DNA of 64,000 nt from contig NZ_JAGPYN010000001.1 in assembly GCF_018069805.1 (NCBI RefSeq), positions 186,001 through 250,000 on the forward strand. The letters run 5' to 3'. Positions 27,866 to 37,032 of this stretch are shown here, one piece after another. Each line of letters starts with the position of its first letter. Position 1 is the first letter of the stretch. This DNA comes from Pseudoalteromonas ostreae (lineage in GTDB: Bacteria; Pseudomonadota; Gammaproteobacteria; Enterobacterales; Alteromonadaceae). The notes below the pieces were generated by a model that was not told where the DNA came from, ran no database searches, and saw nothing but the letters and a program-made list of their open reading frames with translations. A program made the translations under genes and the position numbers.

Positions 27866-28776
27866 CTCTTAAGCCATTAACGCAATGTAAAATATTAATT
27901 GTTGATGATGATGAAATAATTCGCGTTTCACTACAGACGATCATGGAAGACTATTTTGAAGTCGAAACGTTATCGATGGGCTCGCAAGTATTGGATTATT
28001 GTAAGTCCAATATCCCAGACCTCATTTTATTGGATGTAAATTTACCTGGTGTAAGTGGCTTAGAAATATGTACAGAGCTAAAACAGAATATAGCTTTTGA
28101 GCATGTTCCTATCGTATTTATTACTGCAAGCTATGATACTGATTCTCAAAACGCCTGTTGGGAAGCTGGCGCCACAGATTTTATTAGTAAACCTGTGACG
28201 GTCTCAACGCTTATACATCGAACTAAAAACCACGTAGAGAACAAGCTGCGTTTGGAAGTGTTGATGGAGTTGACTTATAAAGATTCTCTTACAGGACTAT
28301 ACAATCGGCATTATCTGGAGGAAGAAGTCGGCAATGCGCTGAAACAATCAGAGCGTGAAAAAAAGCCGTTTAGTGTGTTAATGATCGATATTGATCATTT
28401 TAAACTTTATAACGACCATTATGGCCACCTTCAAGGTGATATTTGTTTAAAACAAATTGCCAACGTGTTTGCTGATACTATAAAAAGACCGCATGATGTA
28501 GCGATTCGATTTGGAGGTGAGGAGTTTCTGATTGTTCTACCTTATACCGACCTTGAAGGGATGACCCACGTATGCAAGCAAATAATTTTACAGCTTAATA
28601 AATCAAATATTGAGCATAGTCAATCGTCCACTGGGCAAGTGACCGTGAGTATTGGCGGAGTAACGTATGATAAACAGAATATAATGGGTCTTAACGAGTT
28701 GATCTCATTGGCTGACGAAGGACTATATTGCGCCAAGCGAGATGGCCGTAATTGCTATAAATTACAGGTTTTTTAA
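27856..28776 (+). CDS. REC-GGDEF response regulator, probable diguanylate cyclase
   Basis: A 306-residue protein of the WspR/PleD-like layout. The receiver has Asp17-Asp18-Asp19, phospho-acceptor Asp60 (LLLDVNLPG) and SKPV. The GGDEF domain has intact RFGGEEF near residue 219 and an RPHD inhibitory site at the correct spacing. Phosphorylation would be expected to promote dimerisation and c-di-GMP synthesis. The start overlaps the upstream bifunctional regulator, so the two are co-translated. It probably receives phosphate from the two kinases downstream; this pairing is inference from gene order. Confidence 0.93.
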   Translation: MHLALKPLTQCKILIVDDDEIIRVSLQTIMEDYFEVETLSMGSQVLDYCKSNIPDLILLDVNLPGVSGLEICTELKQNIAFEHVPIVFITASYDTDSQNACWEAGATDFISKPVTVSTLIHRTKNHVENKLRLEVLMELTYKDSLTGLYNRHYLEEEVGNALKQSEREKKPFSVLMIDIDHFKLYNDHYGHLQGDICLKQIANVFADTIKRPHDVAIRFGGEEFLIVLPYTDLEGMTHVCKQIILQLNKSNIEHSQSSTGQVTVSIGGVTYDKQNIMGLNELISLADEGLYCAKRDGRNCYKLQVF

Positions 28777-28807
28777 TTTAGCCTCTAAACGAAGTATAAA
28801 ATTTAAT

Positions 28808-28838
28808 TTGCTTTTTTTTAAATTGTTTAGTCTATACT
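28808..28838 (+). promoter_or_regulatory. Possible internal promoter before the solute-binding protein gene
   Basis: The 98-base gap between the two regulator genes and the binding-protein gene contains TATACT (28833-28838) with TTGCTT 19 bases before it. The -10 is good but the spacing is long. It could allow separate expression of the last three genes. Confidence 0.3.
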
Positions 28839-28874
28839 TTTTGTCTAAGGGACATTGATATTGGATAAATAATA

Positions 28875-30143
28875 ATGAGTTATTCACCTGAGCGTAGACA
28901 CTTCCTGCGTACAGTGGGGGCAGGAGCCGCTGTATCAACAATCGCATTCAAAGCGCCTTATGTATTTGCAAAAAAAGTGACAACTTTGCGCGTCATGGGC
29001 ACTCACGTTACACTGCAAGAAGAGCTTCGGCAGCGAGCTATGCGAGAGCTTGGTATAAATTTACAGTTTATACCTATGGGTAGTGCAGCCGTTTTGCAAA
29101 AAGCGGCTGCGGATCCAACTTCTTTTGACCTTTATGAACAGTGGTCAGATTCAATCAATATCCTATGGCAGGCTGGTGCTATTCAGCCAATAGACGTCGA
29201 TAGGCTTGTCTACTGGAATGAAATAAATGACCTTACTAAAACAGGCAAAATAGCTCCCTTGGCCAAACTAGGTGCAGGTGATGCACCAAACAAAATTTTA
29301 TTTGTTCAAAATGATGGCTCATTAGCAAGTACACCTACAAAAAAAATAAGTTTTATGCCATATGTCCATAATGTTGACTCATTTGGCTATAACACAGATT
29401 ACATCGAAAAGGGGCAAGCCTATAAAACTGAGTCTTGGTCTTGGTTATTGGATGATAAAAATAAAGGAAAAGTGGCCCTAGTTAATGCACCAACAATAGG
29501 CATATTTGATGCTGCGCTTGCAGCTCAGGGCCAAGGTTTGATGACATTTAACGATATTGGCAACATGAGCATTGACGAACTAGATAAATTGTTTGCAATT
29601 TTATTGTCGAAAAAAAGACAAGGCCACTTTTCAGGTTTTTGGACATCAGTACCGCAGTCAGTGGATTTTATGAAGACCAAGCGCGTTAATATTCAAAGTA
29701 TGTTTTCACCGGGTGTGAGTGCCTGTCGAGGCCAAGGTATTCCTGTTGTCAATGCATCCCCGAAGGAAGGATATCGTGCTTGGCATGGTGTTATGTGTTT
29801 ATCTGCTAATACCACGGGGCATGTAAAAGACGCGGCTTATGACTATATGAATTGGTGGCTATCTGGTTATCCTGGCGCCTTTATCGCTCGTCAAGGTTAC
29901 TATATATCTAACCCACAGCGTAGCCAGCCGTTAATGTCTAAGCCTGAATGGGATTATTGGTACGAAGGAAAAGAAGCAACCACTGAGCTGATTGGTACGG
30001 ATGGTAAAATTTCTGTACAAGCAGGTCAGACTCGAGATGGCGGCAGTTATATTAAACGTTTTTCAAATATAGCTGTGTGGAATACGGTAATGCAAAATTA
30101 CGATTATAGTTTAGATAAATGGTATGAATTACTTAATGCTTAA
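28875..30143 (+). CDS. Tat-exported PotD-like periplasmic solute-binding protein
   Basis: A 422-residue protein resembling the polyamine-type (PotD/family 1) extracellular solute-binding proteins. The N-terminus has a twin-arginine signal (ERRHFLRTVGAGAAVST) ending near PYVFAKK. The C-terminal half has the YDYMNWWLSGYPGAFIARQG segment seen in this group. No permease or ATPase gene lies nearby. Instead it is followed 9 bases later by two hybrid kinases and preceded by two c-di-GMP regulators. A sensing role, as in the NspS-MbaA pair of Vibrio cholerae, is therefore more likely than transport. The ligand is unknown; a polyamine is only a guess from family resemblance. Confidence 0.88.
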   Translation: MSYSPERRHFLRTVGAGAAVSTIAFKAPYVFAKKVTTLRVMGTHVTLQEELRQRAMRELGINLQFIPMGSAAVLQKAAADPTSFDLYEQWSDSINILWQAGAIQPIDVDRLVYWNEINDLTKTGKIAPLAKLGAGDAPNKILFVQNDGSLASTPTKKISFMPYVHNVDSFGYNTDYIEKGQAYKTESWSWLLDDKNKGKVALVNAPTIGIFDAALAAQGQGLMTFNDIGNMSIDELDKLFAILLSKKRQGHFSGFWTSVPQSVDFMKTKRVNIQSMFSPGVSACRGQGIPVVNASPKEGYRAWHGVMCLSANTTGHVKDAAYDYMNWWLSGYPGAFIARQGYYISNPQRSQPLMSKPEWDYWYEGKEATTELIGTDGKISVQAGQTRDGGSYIKRFSNIAVWNTVMQNYDYSLDKWYELLNA

Positions 30144-30152
30144 GGACATCGT

Positions 30153-32447
30153 TTGGTACATTTAATATCGCGTTCTATTGCAGCGAAAATGACATTAGCG
30201 TTAGCACTGGTGGTAATTACACTCAGTATCAGTTACATAGTCATGGACAAACGCTTAGAAGCAATTGATACATCGGTAAATAATATTACGGATATTAGTA
30301 ATCATGCTATTGGTATTTTACGAATAAACAAAGATATTGTTGAAATGCAACGTGATATTTCGGTCTATGGCGCATCAGGAAGTGATGCGGTATTTGCTAA
30401 GATTGAACAGAACTACCAAAGTATTGACCAGCGTTTAAAAGCAATTGAGAAAAAAAATAGTGAAGTTGACGATAAAATTTATATCGATGCCATGTCTGAA
30501 CTTGTGCTTAGGTATGGCGATAATTTAAACGTGCTAAAAAAGCGCTATAATATAAAAACAGCATTGATAGATACAGAGCTGCCACGTATTTATTCAGGCG
30601 CTGTTGCCCATTTAACAGGCTTACTGCAACTCAATGCAGATTTTAAAGATAAGTTGCTAATTACGCAGAATATAAATATATGGCACACATTACATCACAA
30701 TGCGCAGCTTTTTTTAACTAAAAAGGACTACTCTAAGCGTCAACAAGTCACTAAGGCGCTGAAAAATATTTTAAACACTGAATTTGATTTTTCAGTCGCT
30801 TTGCAAAAACAGCAAAACATGTCACTAAACCCAACAGTTAAGTTAGCTGTAGATTACCAGCGAGCTTTTACTAAAAGTGTCCAAGCAAATCGTAACTACT
30901 TAAGCTTAGTTAATGTTGTTATGGCGGGTGATGCCATTGAGTTTAGTGCATTAGCAGATGCCCTTAGAGAGCAATCTTTATTGCGTCTAAATATAATAAA
31001 GGAAACAGGCTCAGTAAGTATTTCAAAAACCGAGCATATTTTACAGCTACTCGGAGTAGGCGCTATCTTGTATATCATTGGACTAGCGTTATTTTTTCAC
31101 TTTCATATAGCACATGCTATTAAACTATTAACCAAAAGTTTTCAAAGCTTTCTTAATGGTGACCTATCGGCGCCCATTCACGATTTAACACGCAAAGATG
31201 AAATAGGTGTGTTAGCGGGTGCTGCAAATCGTTTTAGGGGATTAAGTAAAGACTTTATTTCTGCAAAAAAGACGGCCGAGCATACTTCTAAGGTCAAATC
31301 TGAATTTTTGGCGAATATGAGCCATGAGATCCGCACTCCTATGAATGGAATTTTAGGTATGGCGCGACAGCTTGGCAATACCTCTTTGACAAATAAGCAA
31401 GCGAGAATGTTGGAGATTATTCAGTCTTCAGGGGCCAGCCTGCTAGTTATCATTAATGATATCCTCGATTTGAGTAAGATTGATGCCGCAAAAGTCGAGC
31501 TTGAAAACCAATCAATCAATTTACATAAAATGCTAGAAGAGTTAAAGCTGCTATTTAATGAGCAAGCAAATGCGAAACAGGTGCAGTTTTTTGTTTCATC
31601 GCCGACGGACGAAGAGAATATTATTTTTGCAGGAGATGAAACACGTATAAAGCAAGTACTTATAAATTTGTTAGGTAATGCCATTAAATTCACCGAACGA
31701 GGCAGTGTTGCATTAAGTGTAAATATTCAGAAAGAGGCGAATAATGAGCTTATATTGTCGTTTGGTGTGTCGGACACCGGTATAGGTATATCACACGCGC
31801 ATATTGAGACACTCTTTGAAGCTTTTTCACAGGCCGATACCTCGATTACACGCCGATTCGGTGGAACTGGGCTTGGTTTAGCGATTACCAGTAAGTTATT
31901 AGCGCTTATGGATGCGCCTTTAAAGGTAGAAAGTGAGCTTGGTAAAGGCTCGCTCTTCTATTTTGAATTAAAGACTCAAAGGAGTGATAAACAGGCGAGT
32001 CGACAATATGAAAATACTAAATTATCAGCACCGAAAGAGATTGATCTATCTCACTTAAATGTATTAGTTGTTGAGGATAATGAGGTTAACCAAATTGTTA
32101 TTGAAGCGCTTTTGAAAGAGTTTAATATCACTTGTATCAATGTAGCTGGTGATGGTAAGCAGGCGATTGCACAGTGCGAAATGTGTGCGTTTGATATTAT
32201 TTTGATGGATATGCAAATGCCAGTTCTTGATGGGCCTCAAGCAACAGTTAAAATTAGAACGATGCCAGCTTATTTAACAACACCAATAATTGCTTTAACT
32301 GCAAATGTATTAGGAAGTGATAAGCAACGTTGTTTTGAATCCGGCATGGATGATTTTATCACCAAACCAATAAATTATGAGTGTTTAAGGGCAGTACTCT
32401 TAAAGTGGTGTAATTCACCTAACTTAGCATTAGTAACAAAGGGCTAA
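30153..32447 (+). CDS. Hybrid histidine kinase with periplasmic four-helix-like sensor and REC
   Basis: A 764-residue inner-membrane kinase. Helices at about 12-30 and 300-320 flank a helical periplasmic region (about 30-295). HAMP, HisKA with His391 ([11 protein letters not shown]), an ATPase domain with GTGLGLAIT, and a C-terminal receiver with Asp686 ([12 protein letters not shown]) follow. The start is taken as TTG, since AAGGA within the previous stop region lies 6 bases upstream and the first transmembrane helix needs it; the first ATG (30189) would cut into that helix. It directly follows the binding-protein gene, so its periplasmic domain is a likely contact for that protein. It lacks an Hpt domain, which the next gene supplies. 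Confidence 0.92.
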   Translation: MVHLISRSIAAKMTLALALVVITLSISYIVMDKRLEAIDTSVNNITDISNHAIGILRINKDIVEMQRDISVYGASGSDAVFAKIEQNYQSIDQRLKAIEKKNSEVDDKIYIDAMSELVLRYGDNLNVLKKRYNIKTALIDTELPRIYSGAVAHLTGLLQLNADFKDKLLITQNINIWHTLHHNAQLFLTKKDYSKRQQVTKALKNILNTEFDFSVALQKQQNMSLNPTVKLAVDYQRAFTKSVQANRNYLSLVNVVMAGDAIEFSALADALREQSLLRLNIIKETGSVSISKTEHILQLLGVGAILYIIGLALFFHFHIAHAIKLLTKSFQSFLNGDLSAPIHDLTRKDEIGVLAGAANRFRGLSKDFISAKKTAEHTSKVKSEFLANMSHEIRTPMNGILGMARQLGNTSLTNKQARMLEIIQSSGASLLVIINDILDLSKIDAAKVELENQSINLHKMLEELKLLFNEQANAKQVQFFVSSPTDEENIIFAGDETRIKQVLINLLGNAIKFTERGSVALSVNIQKEANNELILSFGVSDTGIGISHAHIETLFEAFSQADTSITRRFGGTGLGLAITSKLLALMDAPLKVESELGKGSLFYFELKTQRSDKQASRQYENTKLSAPKEIDLSHLNVLVVEDNEVNQIVIEALLKEFNITCINVAGDGKQAIAQCEMCAFDIILMDMQMPVLDGPQATVKIRTMPAYLTTPIIALTANVLGSDKQRCFESGMDDFITKPINYECLRAVLLKWCNSPNLALVTKG

Positions 32448-32448
32448 A

Positions 32449-35400
32449 ATGAATATTTCCATGAAAGCAAATAAGTCAGTTGTATCTTCAACGACGCTCG
32501 TTAGGTGGCTCACGTTCTTTTTTGGTCTGTTGTTGGTTTTGGCGGTTTTATTATTTGAAACGCATGTAAAAAAAGATGTGCTAATGCAAATAGATAGCGA
32601 GTTTTCAACAACAAACCTGCGATTAAAAGAAGTGGTGACTTCATTTATATCTCGAGCAAAATCGGATATTAGTTTTTTGCATTCTACCCCACCAATTTCA
32701 GGGTTGCCAAGAGCTCATTATAACAATGGAATAGATCCATATGATGGAACCACTTATACACAGTGGAAAGAGCGATTAGAGACCATTTTTATTGGCTTTA
32801 TGGAAAATAATTTAAATATTGAGCAACTGCGCATTATTGCCGTTACAGCCGCAGGGGAAGAGCTTATTCGCGTGCAGCGTCGAGGTGCGTCAGTCGAGGC
32901 TGTAGCAGATTATTCATTACAACCTAAAAGTGGGGAGCTGTACTTTTTACCGAGTTCGCAGCTTGAGGCTAAGCAAATATATTTATCGCCCATGTCGTTG
33001 AATCGCGAGTTTGGAGAGGTTACATTTCCATATAAGCCGATGTTACGGCTTTCTATCCCTATTTACAGTGAAGAAGGTAAGCGTTTTGCTTTCTTAATTA
33101 TGAACGTGAATGCAAATGCGCTAATTGAAAAATTAACAGCCTCGGTGTTTGACTATTCCCAGCTAATTATCAGCACCTCTGAAGGCGACTTTTTATACCA
33201 TCCTAACGAAAAGTATCGCTTTACAAGAGATTTAGCACCGAACATCACATGGGATACGCTATATGAGCAGCCGATCCGATACCAAGGACTTTATCTTCTG
33301 GATCTGAAACAAAAAGCGGGCGATCAATATTATGTGTGTTCCGATACAGTTCAAATGCGACCAGGGAAAAAGTTTAGTTATATCAATTTAAGTACGGTTA
33401 TTTCAAAGCAGTATATCGATACTATGATTAGCGATAAACGGCTTTTAACGTATGGTTTTTTATTGGTAATTATCTTCTTCAGCGTAATATTACTTATTAC
33501 TTCTTATCGAAATACGACCAGAAGCCAAATGCTAGCAGAAGCACGTAGAGAATCGTCTGCTATTGTCGATGGTTCAATTGATGCCATTGTTGGTTTAAAT
33601 CTTAAAGGCGAACTAACCAGCCTTAACTTTAGTGCAGAACGATTGTTATCAACGTCTAGATCTTTATCGATAGGCAGGCACACCAGCGAATTGATGTTGC
33701 TTCAACAATTACCCATAGATACGTATATAGCAGGTTTAGAAAGCTCGAAACCACAAATTCATGATGAACGCTCCGTAGAGGTAAATGGGCAATGTTACTT
33801 TTTTGCTATTTCTGTAAGTCCGGTATTTTCTGAACAGCTTGTAATCAATGGTCTTGCGCTTATTATTAGGGATATTAGTAAAGAAAAAGAGGCGGAGGTT
33901 AAGGTAAAACGTTTGAACTCTGAACTCGAGTCAAAAGTTAGAAACAGAACGCAAGATCTTGCTGAAGCGAAAGATCAGGCTATCAAAAATAGTGATATTA
34001 AAAGTGCTTTTATTTCAAATATTAGTCATCAACTAAGATCCCCGCTGAATGGTGTAATTGGCACATTGAATATTTTAAAGCGTGAAGAATTACCAGAAAA
34101 ATCACGTAGGCTGATTAGCACTATGGAGTTAAATACAGCTAATTTAAGCGTGTTAATAAACGATATATTGGACTTGTCTAAGATTGAAGCGGGTAAACTT
34201 ACATTAAATTTTAAAACATTTAATCCTAAATATTTGATTGAAGGCTTAGTTGAATCGTCCTCTATAATGGCCTTTGATAAGGAGCTTGAGGTTTATCTTG
34301 ATACACGGGGTTTAAATTGCCAGCGAGCAGTATCTGATCCATTAAGGTTAACCCAAATAATCAATAATTTAATTCATAATGCGATTAAATTTACAGAGCG
34401 TGGTTTCATTAAAGTCAAAGTTGATTTAGAAAAGATCGAGGATCAAAAACACAAATTAATTATTAGCGTTCAAGATACAGGCGCAGGCATTGAATATAGC
34501 GCCCAGCAGCACTTGTTTAAAGCATTTAACCAAGCAGATAGCTCTTTTAATGTTGGATCTGGCAGTACGGGACTTGGGTTGTCAATATGCAAAAAATTAT
34601 GCCTTATGATGGGGGGCGACATAAAAGTCAGATCGGTCCCAAATGAGGGCAGTACGTTTAGTTTTGAGATAGTAATTGATAGTGTTGAGAATACACCAAA
34701 GAGCAAACTTTATTTGTCTAAAAAAGCCCTTGTTGTTAATAGTAATAAAGAATATCAAGAGTTACTTGGGCAGTTAATTTGTCATGAAGGGGGCGATGTT
34801 GAACTCTCAAGTTTTGAAGATTTAGCTGATGTAACAGCTGAACCCTATGACATTATTTTCTTTGATGCACAAGACAATAAAAATGGTGAGTTAGAACAAA
34901 TAATTGATGACTTTATGCACCATAATTCAAACGCTAAAATTGTCGTATTACATAAGCCAGGATCACCATTACCTAAAGGTATTTCAAGTAAGGTCACGAA
35001 AATTAGTAAACCATTCACACAAAGTGATTTGCTAAGAGTGATTGGGTTAACGCTGAGTAAGCTTGATCGATTGCAGCTGCTGACGGTAGAAGCAAGCGAA
35101 AACAGTGATATACCAGTACAAATTTTAGAGCAAATTGATGGATGTAGTATATTAATTGTTGATGATAATGAGATAAATATCGCAGTAGCAGCTGGCGCAC
35201 TTGATTTGTTACCAATTCACATTAAAACAGCAAGTAACGGTGAACAAGCAATAGAAGCATTAAAGCTTAGTTGCTTAGCAAAGCCAATACGTTGTATTTT
35301 GATGGATTGTCAAATGCCTATCTTAAATGGTTACCAAGCCTGTGAGAAAATTCGTGCAGGAGATGCTGGTAATGAGTTTATAAATATACCTATTATTGCT

Positions 35401-35916
35401 ATGACCGCTAACGCCATGATGGGGGAGAAAGAAAAGTGTTTATCAGTTGGTATGAACGACTATATTAGCAAGCCCATTCAAGCTAATGAAGCGCAAGCTA
35501 AAGTGATAGAGTGGGCATTATCTAATTACGAAAAGAATGTACCCCCTGTAACTGGCATTTTGGTTGAAAAAGAAGTGCTATGGGATCAAAGCGCAGCACT
35601 TTCTCGTTTACTTAACAAAGAAGCTTTGCTTATTAAAATTTGTACTATGTTTATTAAAACAGCACCAGAGAAATTTAAACAGCTAACAGAATTTGTCGAT
35701 GATGGTAATTATGAACAAGTTCGCCAAGTTGCGCATTCTCTTAAAGGTTTATGTGGTGAGATAAGCGCCGACAAGCTAAGAAGTGTGTTTGCAGAGATTG
35801 AACTACAAGCAAGCAAGGGGCAACTAGATATTGAAAAAGAGTTTTCACTTCTGGAAAAGCTGCTTCCTGTGCTACTGAATGACATGAATGAATGGCTTGA
35901 AGAAAATAACGTTTAG
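32449..35916 (+). CDS. Hybrid kinase with atypical H-box, degenerate REC, REC and Hpt
   Basis: A 1155-residue membrane protein. Helices at about 17-37 and 340-360 flank a large double-cache-like sensor. PAS (about 375-490) and a coiled coil lead to HisKA. The phospho-site His527 sits in NISHQLRSPLNG, so the acidic residue normally next to the His is Gln and the usual Thr/Asn at +4 is Ser. The ATPase domain is recognisable (GSTGLGLSIC). A receiver-like domain without clear acceptor (about 765-875) precedes a good receiver (Asp953, [11 protein letters not shown]) and a C-terminal Hpt with His1096 (AHSLKGLCGEI). One base separates it from the previous kinase. It may act mainly as a phosphate relay partner; this is inference. 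Confidence 0.92.
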   Translation: MNISMKANKSVVSSTTLVRWLTFFFGLLLVLAVLLFETHVKKDVLMQIDSEFSTTNLRLKEVVTSFISRAKSDISFLHSTPPISGLPRAHYNNGIDPYDGTTYTQWKERLETIFIGFMENNLNIEQLRIIAVTAAGEELIRVQRRGASVEAVADYSLQPKSGELYFLPSSQLEAKQIYLSPMSLNREFGEVTFPYKPMLRLSIPIYSEEGKRFAFLIMNVNANALIEKLTASVFDYSQLIISTSEGDFLYHPNEKYRFTRDLAPNITWDTLYEQPIRYQGLYLLDLKQKAGDQYYVCSDTVQMRPGKKFSYINLSTVISKQYIDTMISDKRLLTYGFLLVIIFFSVILLITSYRNTTRSQMLAEARRESSAIVDGSIDAIVGLNLKGELTSLNFSAERLLSTSRSLSIGRHTSELMLLQQLPIDTYIAGLESSKPQIHDERSVEVNGQCYFFAISVSPVFSEQLVINGLALIIRDISKEKEAEVKVKRLNSELESKVRNRTQDLAEAKDQAIKNSDIKSAFISNISHQLRSPLNGVIGTLNILKREELPEKSRRLISTMELNTANLSVLINDILDLSKIEAGKLTLNFKTFNPKYLIEGLVESSSIMAFDKELEVYLDTRGLNCQRAVSDPLRLTQIINNLIHNAIKFTERGFIKVKVDLEKIEDQKHKLIISVQDTGAGIEYSAQQHLFKAFNQADSSFNVGSGSTGLGLSICKKLCLMMGGDIKVRSVPNEGSTFSFEIVIDSVENTPKSKLYLSKKALVVNSNKEYQELLGQLICHEGGDVELSSFEDLADVTAEPYDIIFFDAQDNKNGELEQIIDDFMHHNSNAKIVVLHKPGSPLPKGISSKVTKISKPFTQSDLLRVIGLTLSKLDRLQLLTVEASENSDIPVQILEQIDGCSILIVDDNEINIAVAAGALDLLPIHIKTASNGEQAIEALKLSCLAKPIRCILMDCQMPILNGYQACEKIRAGDAGNEFINIPIIAMTANAMMGEKEKCLSVGMNDYISKPIQANEAQAKVIEWALSNYEKNVPPVTGILVEKEVLWDQSAALSRLLNKEALLIKICTMFIKTAPEKFKQLTEFVDDGNYEQVRQVAHSLKGLCGEISADKLRSVFAEIELQASKGQLDIEKEFSLLEKLLPVLLNDMNEWLEENNV

Positions 35917-35960
35917 ATATGCGCTATTTTATGAAGTGGCACATATCAACCTCTTAAATC

Positions 35961-36127
35961 TTAATACCAATCGACTTAAATATTTAACCATTCTAGCGAG
36001 CTAAATAAAGCGCTAACTGCGTTGTAATTTTTTCAAGTAGAACAATTACATGTCAAAATTTACGCCTTGTTATCACTGTATTTATCTGTCGCTATACATG
36101 GTCAGTAACTTAACACGATTGGTATAA
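35961..36127. mobile_element. Candidate MITE with ATACCAATCG terminal inverted repeats
   Basis: The 351-base gap between the kinase gene and bfd holds a 167-base segment bounded by TTAATACCAATCG (35961-35973) and CGATTGGTATAA (36116-36127), which are inverted copies of each other. It encodes nothing convincing. Size, inverted ends and lack of coding capacity fit a miniature non-autonomous element; copies elsewhere in the genome cannot be checked here. Confidence 0.55.
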
Positions 36128-36168
36128 CCGGATTGCGGTGATCATCTAAAACTATATGAAATTAAGCA

Positions 36169-36187
36169 AATAAAAATAATTCTTAAT
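36169..36187 (+). promoter_or_regulatory. Weak candidate Fur box upstream of bfd
   Basis: AATAAAAATAATTCTTAAT matches about 12 of 19 consensus Fur positions and lies about 80 bases before the bfd start. bfd is a Fur target in several bacteria, which makes the site plausible but not certain. Confidence 0.4.
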
Positions 36188-36267
36188 TTTATGTGTTTAT
36201 TAATTGCGAACTGTTTACGTTTAGATTAATATGAAAGCTAGAATGTTATTGAGAGTGGTTTGTATTC

Positions 36268-36462
36268 ATGTATATCTGTTTATGTCACGGTGTGACAGAT
36301 AAAAAAATTGAACAAACAATCGACGAAGGCGCGACTACAATGCGCGAGCTAACTAAAGAGCTTAAAGTCGGTAGCCAGTGCGGCAAATGCTGCGGCTGTA
36401 CTAAAAAGATCCTCAATCGTAAACTTATCCAAATCGCTGATATTACCGATCAAGTGGCGTAG
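36268..36462 (+). CDS. bfd: Bacterioferritin-associated ferredoxin
   Basis: A 64-residue 2Fe-2S protein that supplies electrons to bacterioferritin so stored iron can be released. The four cluster ligands are at the same positions as in Escherichia coli Bfd: Cys4, Cys6, Cys38 and Cys41 (MYICLCHG and GSQCGKCCGC). The gene faces the two bacterioferritin genes across a shared terminator. Expression under iron limitation is expected; a weak Fur-like site lies upstream. Confidence 0.95.
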   Translation: MYICLCHGVTDKKIEQTIDEGATTMRELTKELKVGSQCGKCCGCTKKILNRKLIQIADITDQVA

Positions 36463-36515
36463 CTATTGATGGTAATTGTTTAATCTCAGTGACATTTATC
36501 TGTATTATAAAAACT

Positions 36516-36541
36516 AAAAAAGCAGCCTAAGCTGCTTTTTT
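36516..36541. terminator. Bidirectional terminator between bfd and bfr genes
   Basis: AAAAAAGCAGC (36516-36526) pairs with GCTGCTTTTTT (36531-36541) around a CTAA loop. With A runs on one side and T runs on the other it can end transcription of bfd on the plus strand and of the bfr genes on the minus strand. Confidence 0.85.
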
Positions 36542-36557
36542 GGGTATTAACCAAGCG

Positions 36558-37022
36558 TTACATTTGCGACTGCAGGTAGTTTTCAATACCGGTGCTTTTA
36601 ATTAACAGTTGTTGCGTTTCTAGCCAGTCAATTTGCTCTTCTTGCTCAGATAAAATGTGATCGAGCGCTTCGCGGCTAATATAATCTTTTTTACTTTCAG
36701 CAAGTTTGATCGCATCTTTTAGATCAACCAATGAATCTAGTTCAAAACTCATGTTGCAGGCAATCATTTCTTCGCTGTTTTCGCCAATGCGTAAACGGCC
36801 AAGATCTTGAAGATTAGGTAGGCCTTCTAAAAATAAAATACGCTCAATTAAGCGGTCAGCGTTTTTCATTTTTTGAATCGAGGTTTTGTAATCGGCTTTG
36901 TCTAATACGCTAAAACCAAAATCTTTAAACATACGGGCATGCAAAAAATATTGGTTAATGGCTACTAATTCATTTGCCAGTATTTTATTTAATGCAGCAA
37001 GAACGTCTTTATCGCCTTTCAT
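36558..37022 (-). CDS. bfrA: Bacterioferritin, heme-type subunit lacking a ferroxidase centre
   Basis: A 154-residue ferritin-fold subunit. Using E. coli Bfr numbering, the heme ligand Met52 is present (QKMKNAD), but ferroxidase ligands Glu51, His54, Glu127 and His130 are replaced by Lys51, Asn54, Gln127 and Gln130. Glu18 and Glu94 remain. This matches the alpha-type subunit of two-gene bacterioferritins, as in Pseudomonas putida and Neisseria, which brings heme for electron transfer and depends on a partner for iron oxidation. It lies 10 bases downstream of the second bfr gene in one operon. Confidence 0.92.
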   Translation of the reverse strand: MKGDKDVLAALNKILANELVAINQYFLHARMFKDFGFSVLDKADYKTSIQKMKNADRLIERILFLEGLPNLQDLGRLRIGENSEEMIACNMSFELDSLVDLKDAIKLAESKKDYISREALDHILSEQEEQIDWLETQQLLIKSTGIENYLQSQM

Positions 37023-37032
37023 AATTTAGCTC

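Noticed and set aside
28875..30143. Polyamine ABC transporter operon
   Set aside because: No permease or ATPase gene is adjacent; all neighbours are signalling genes.
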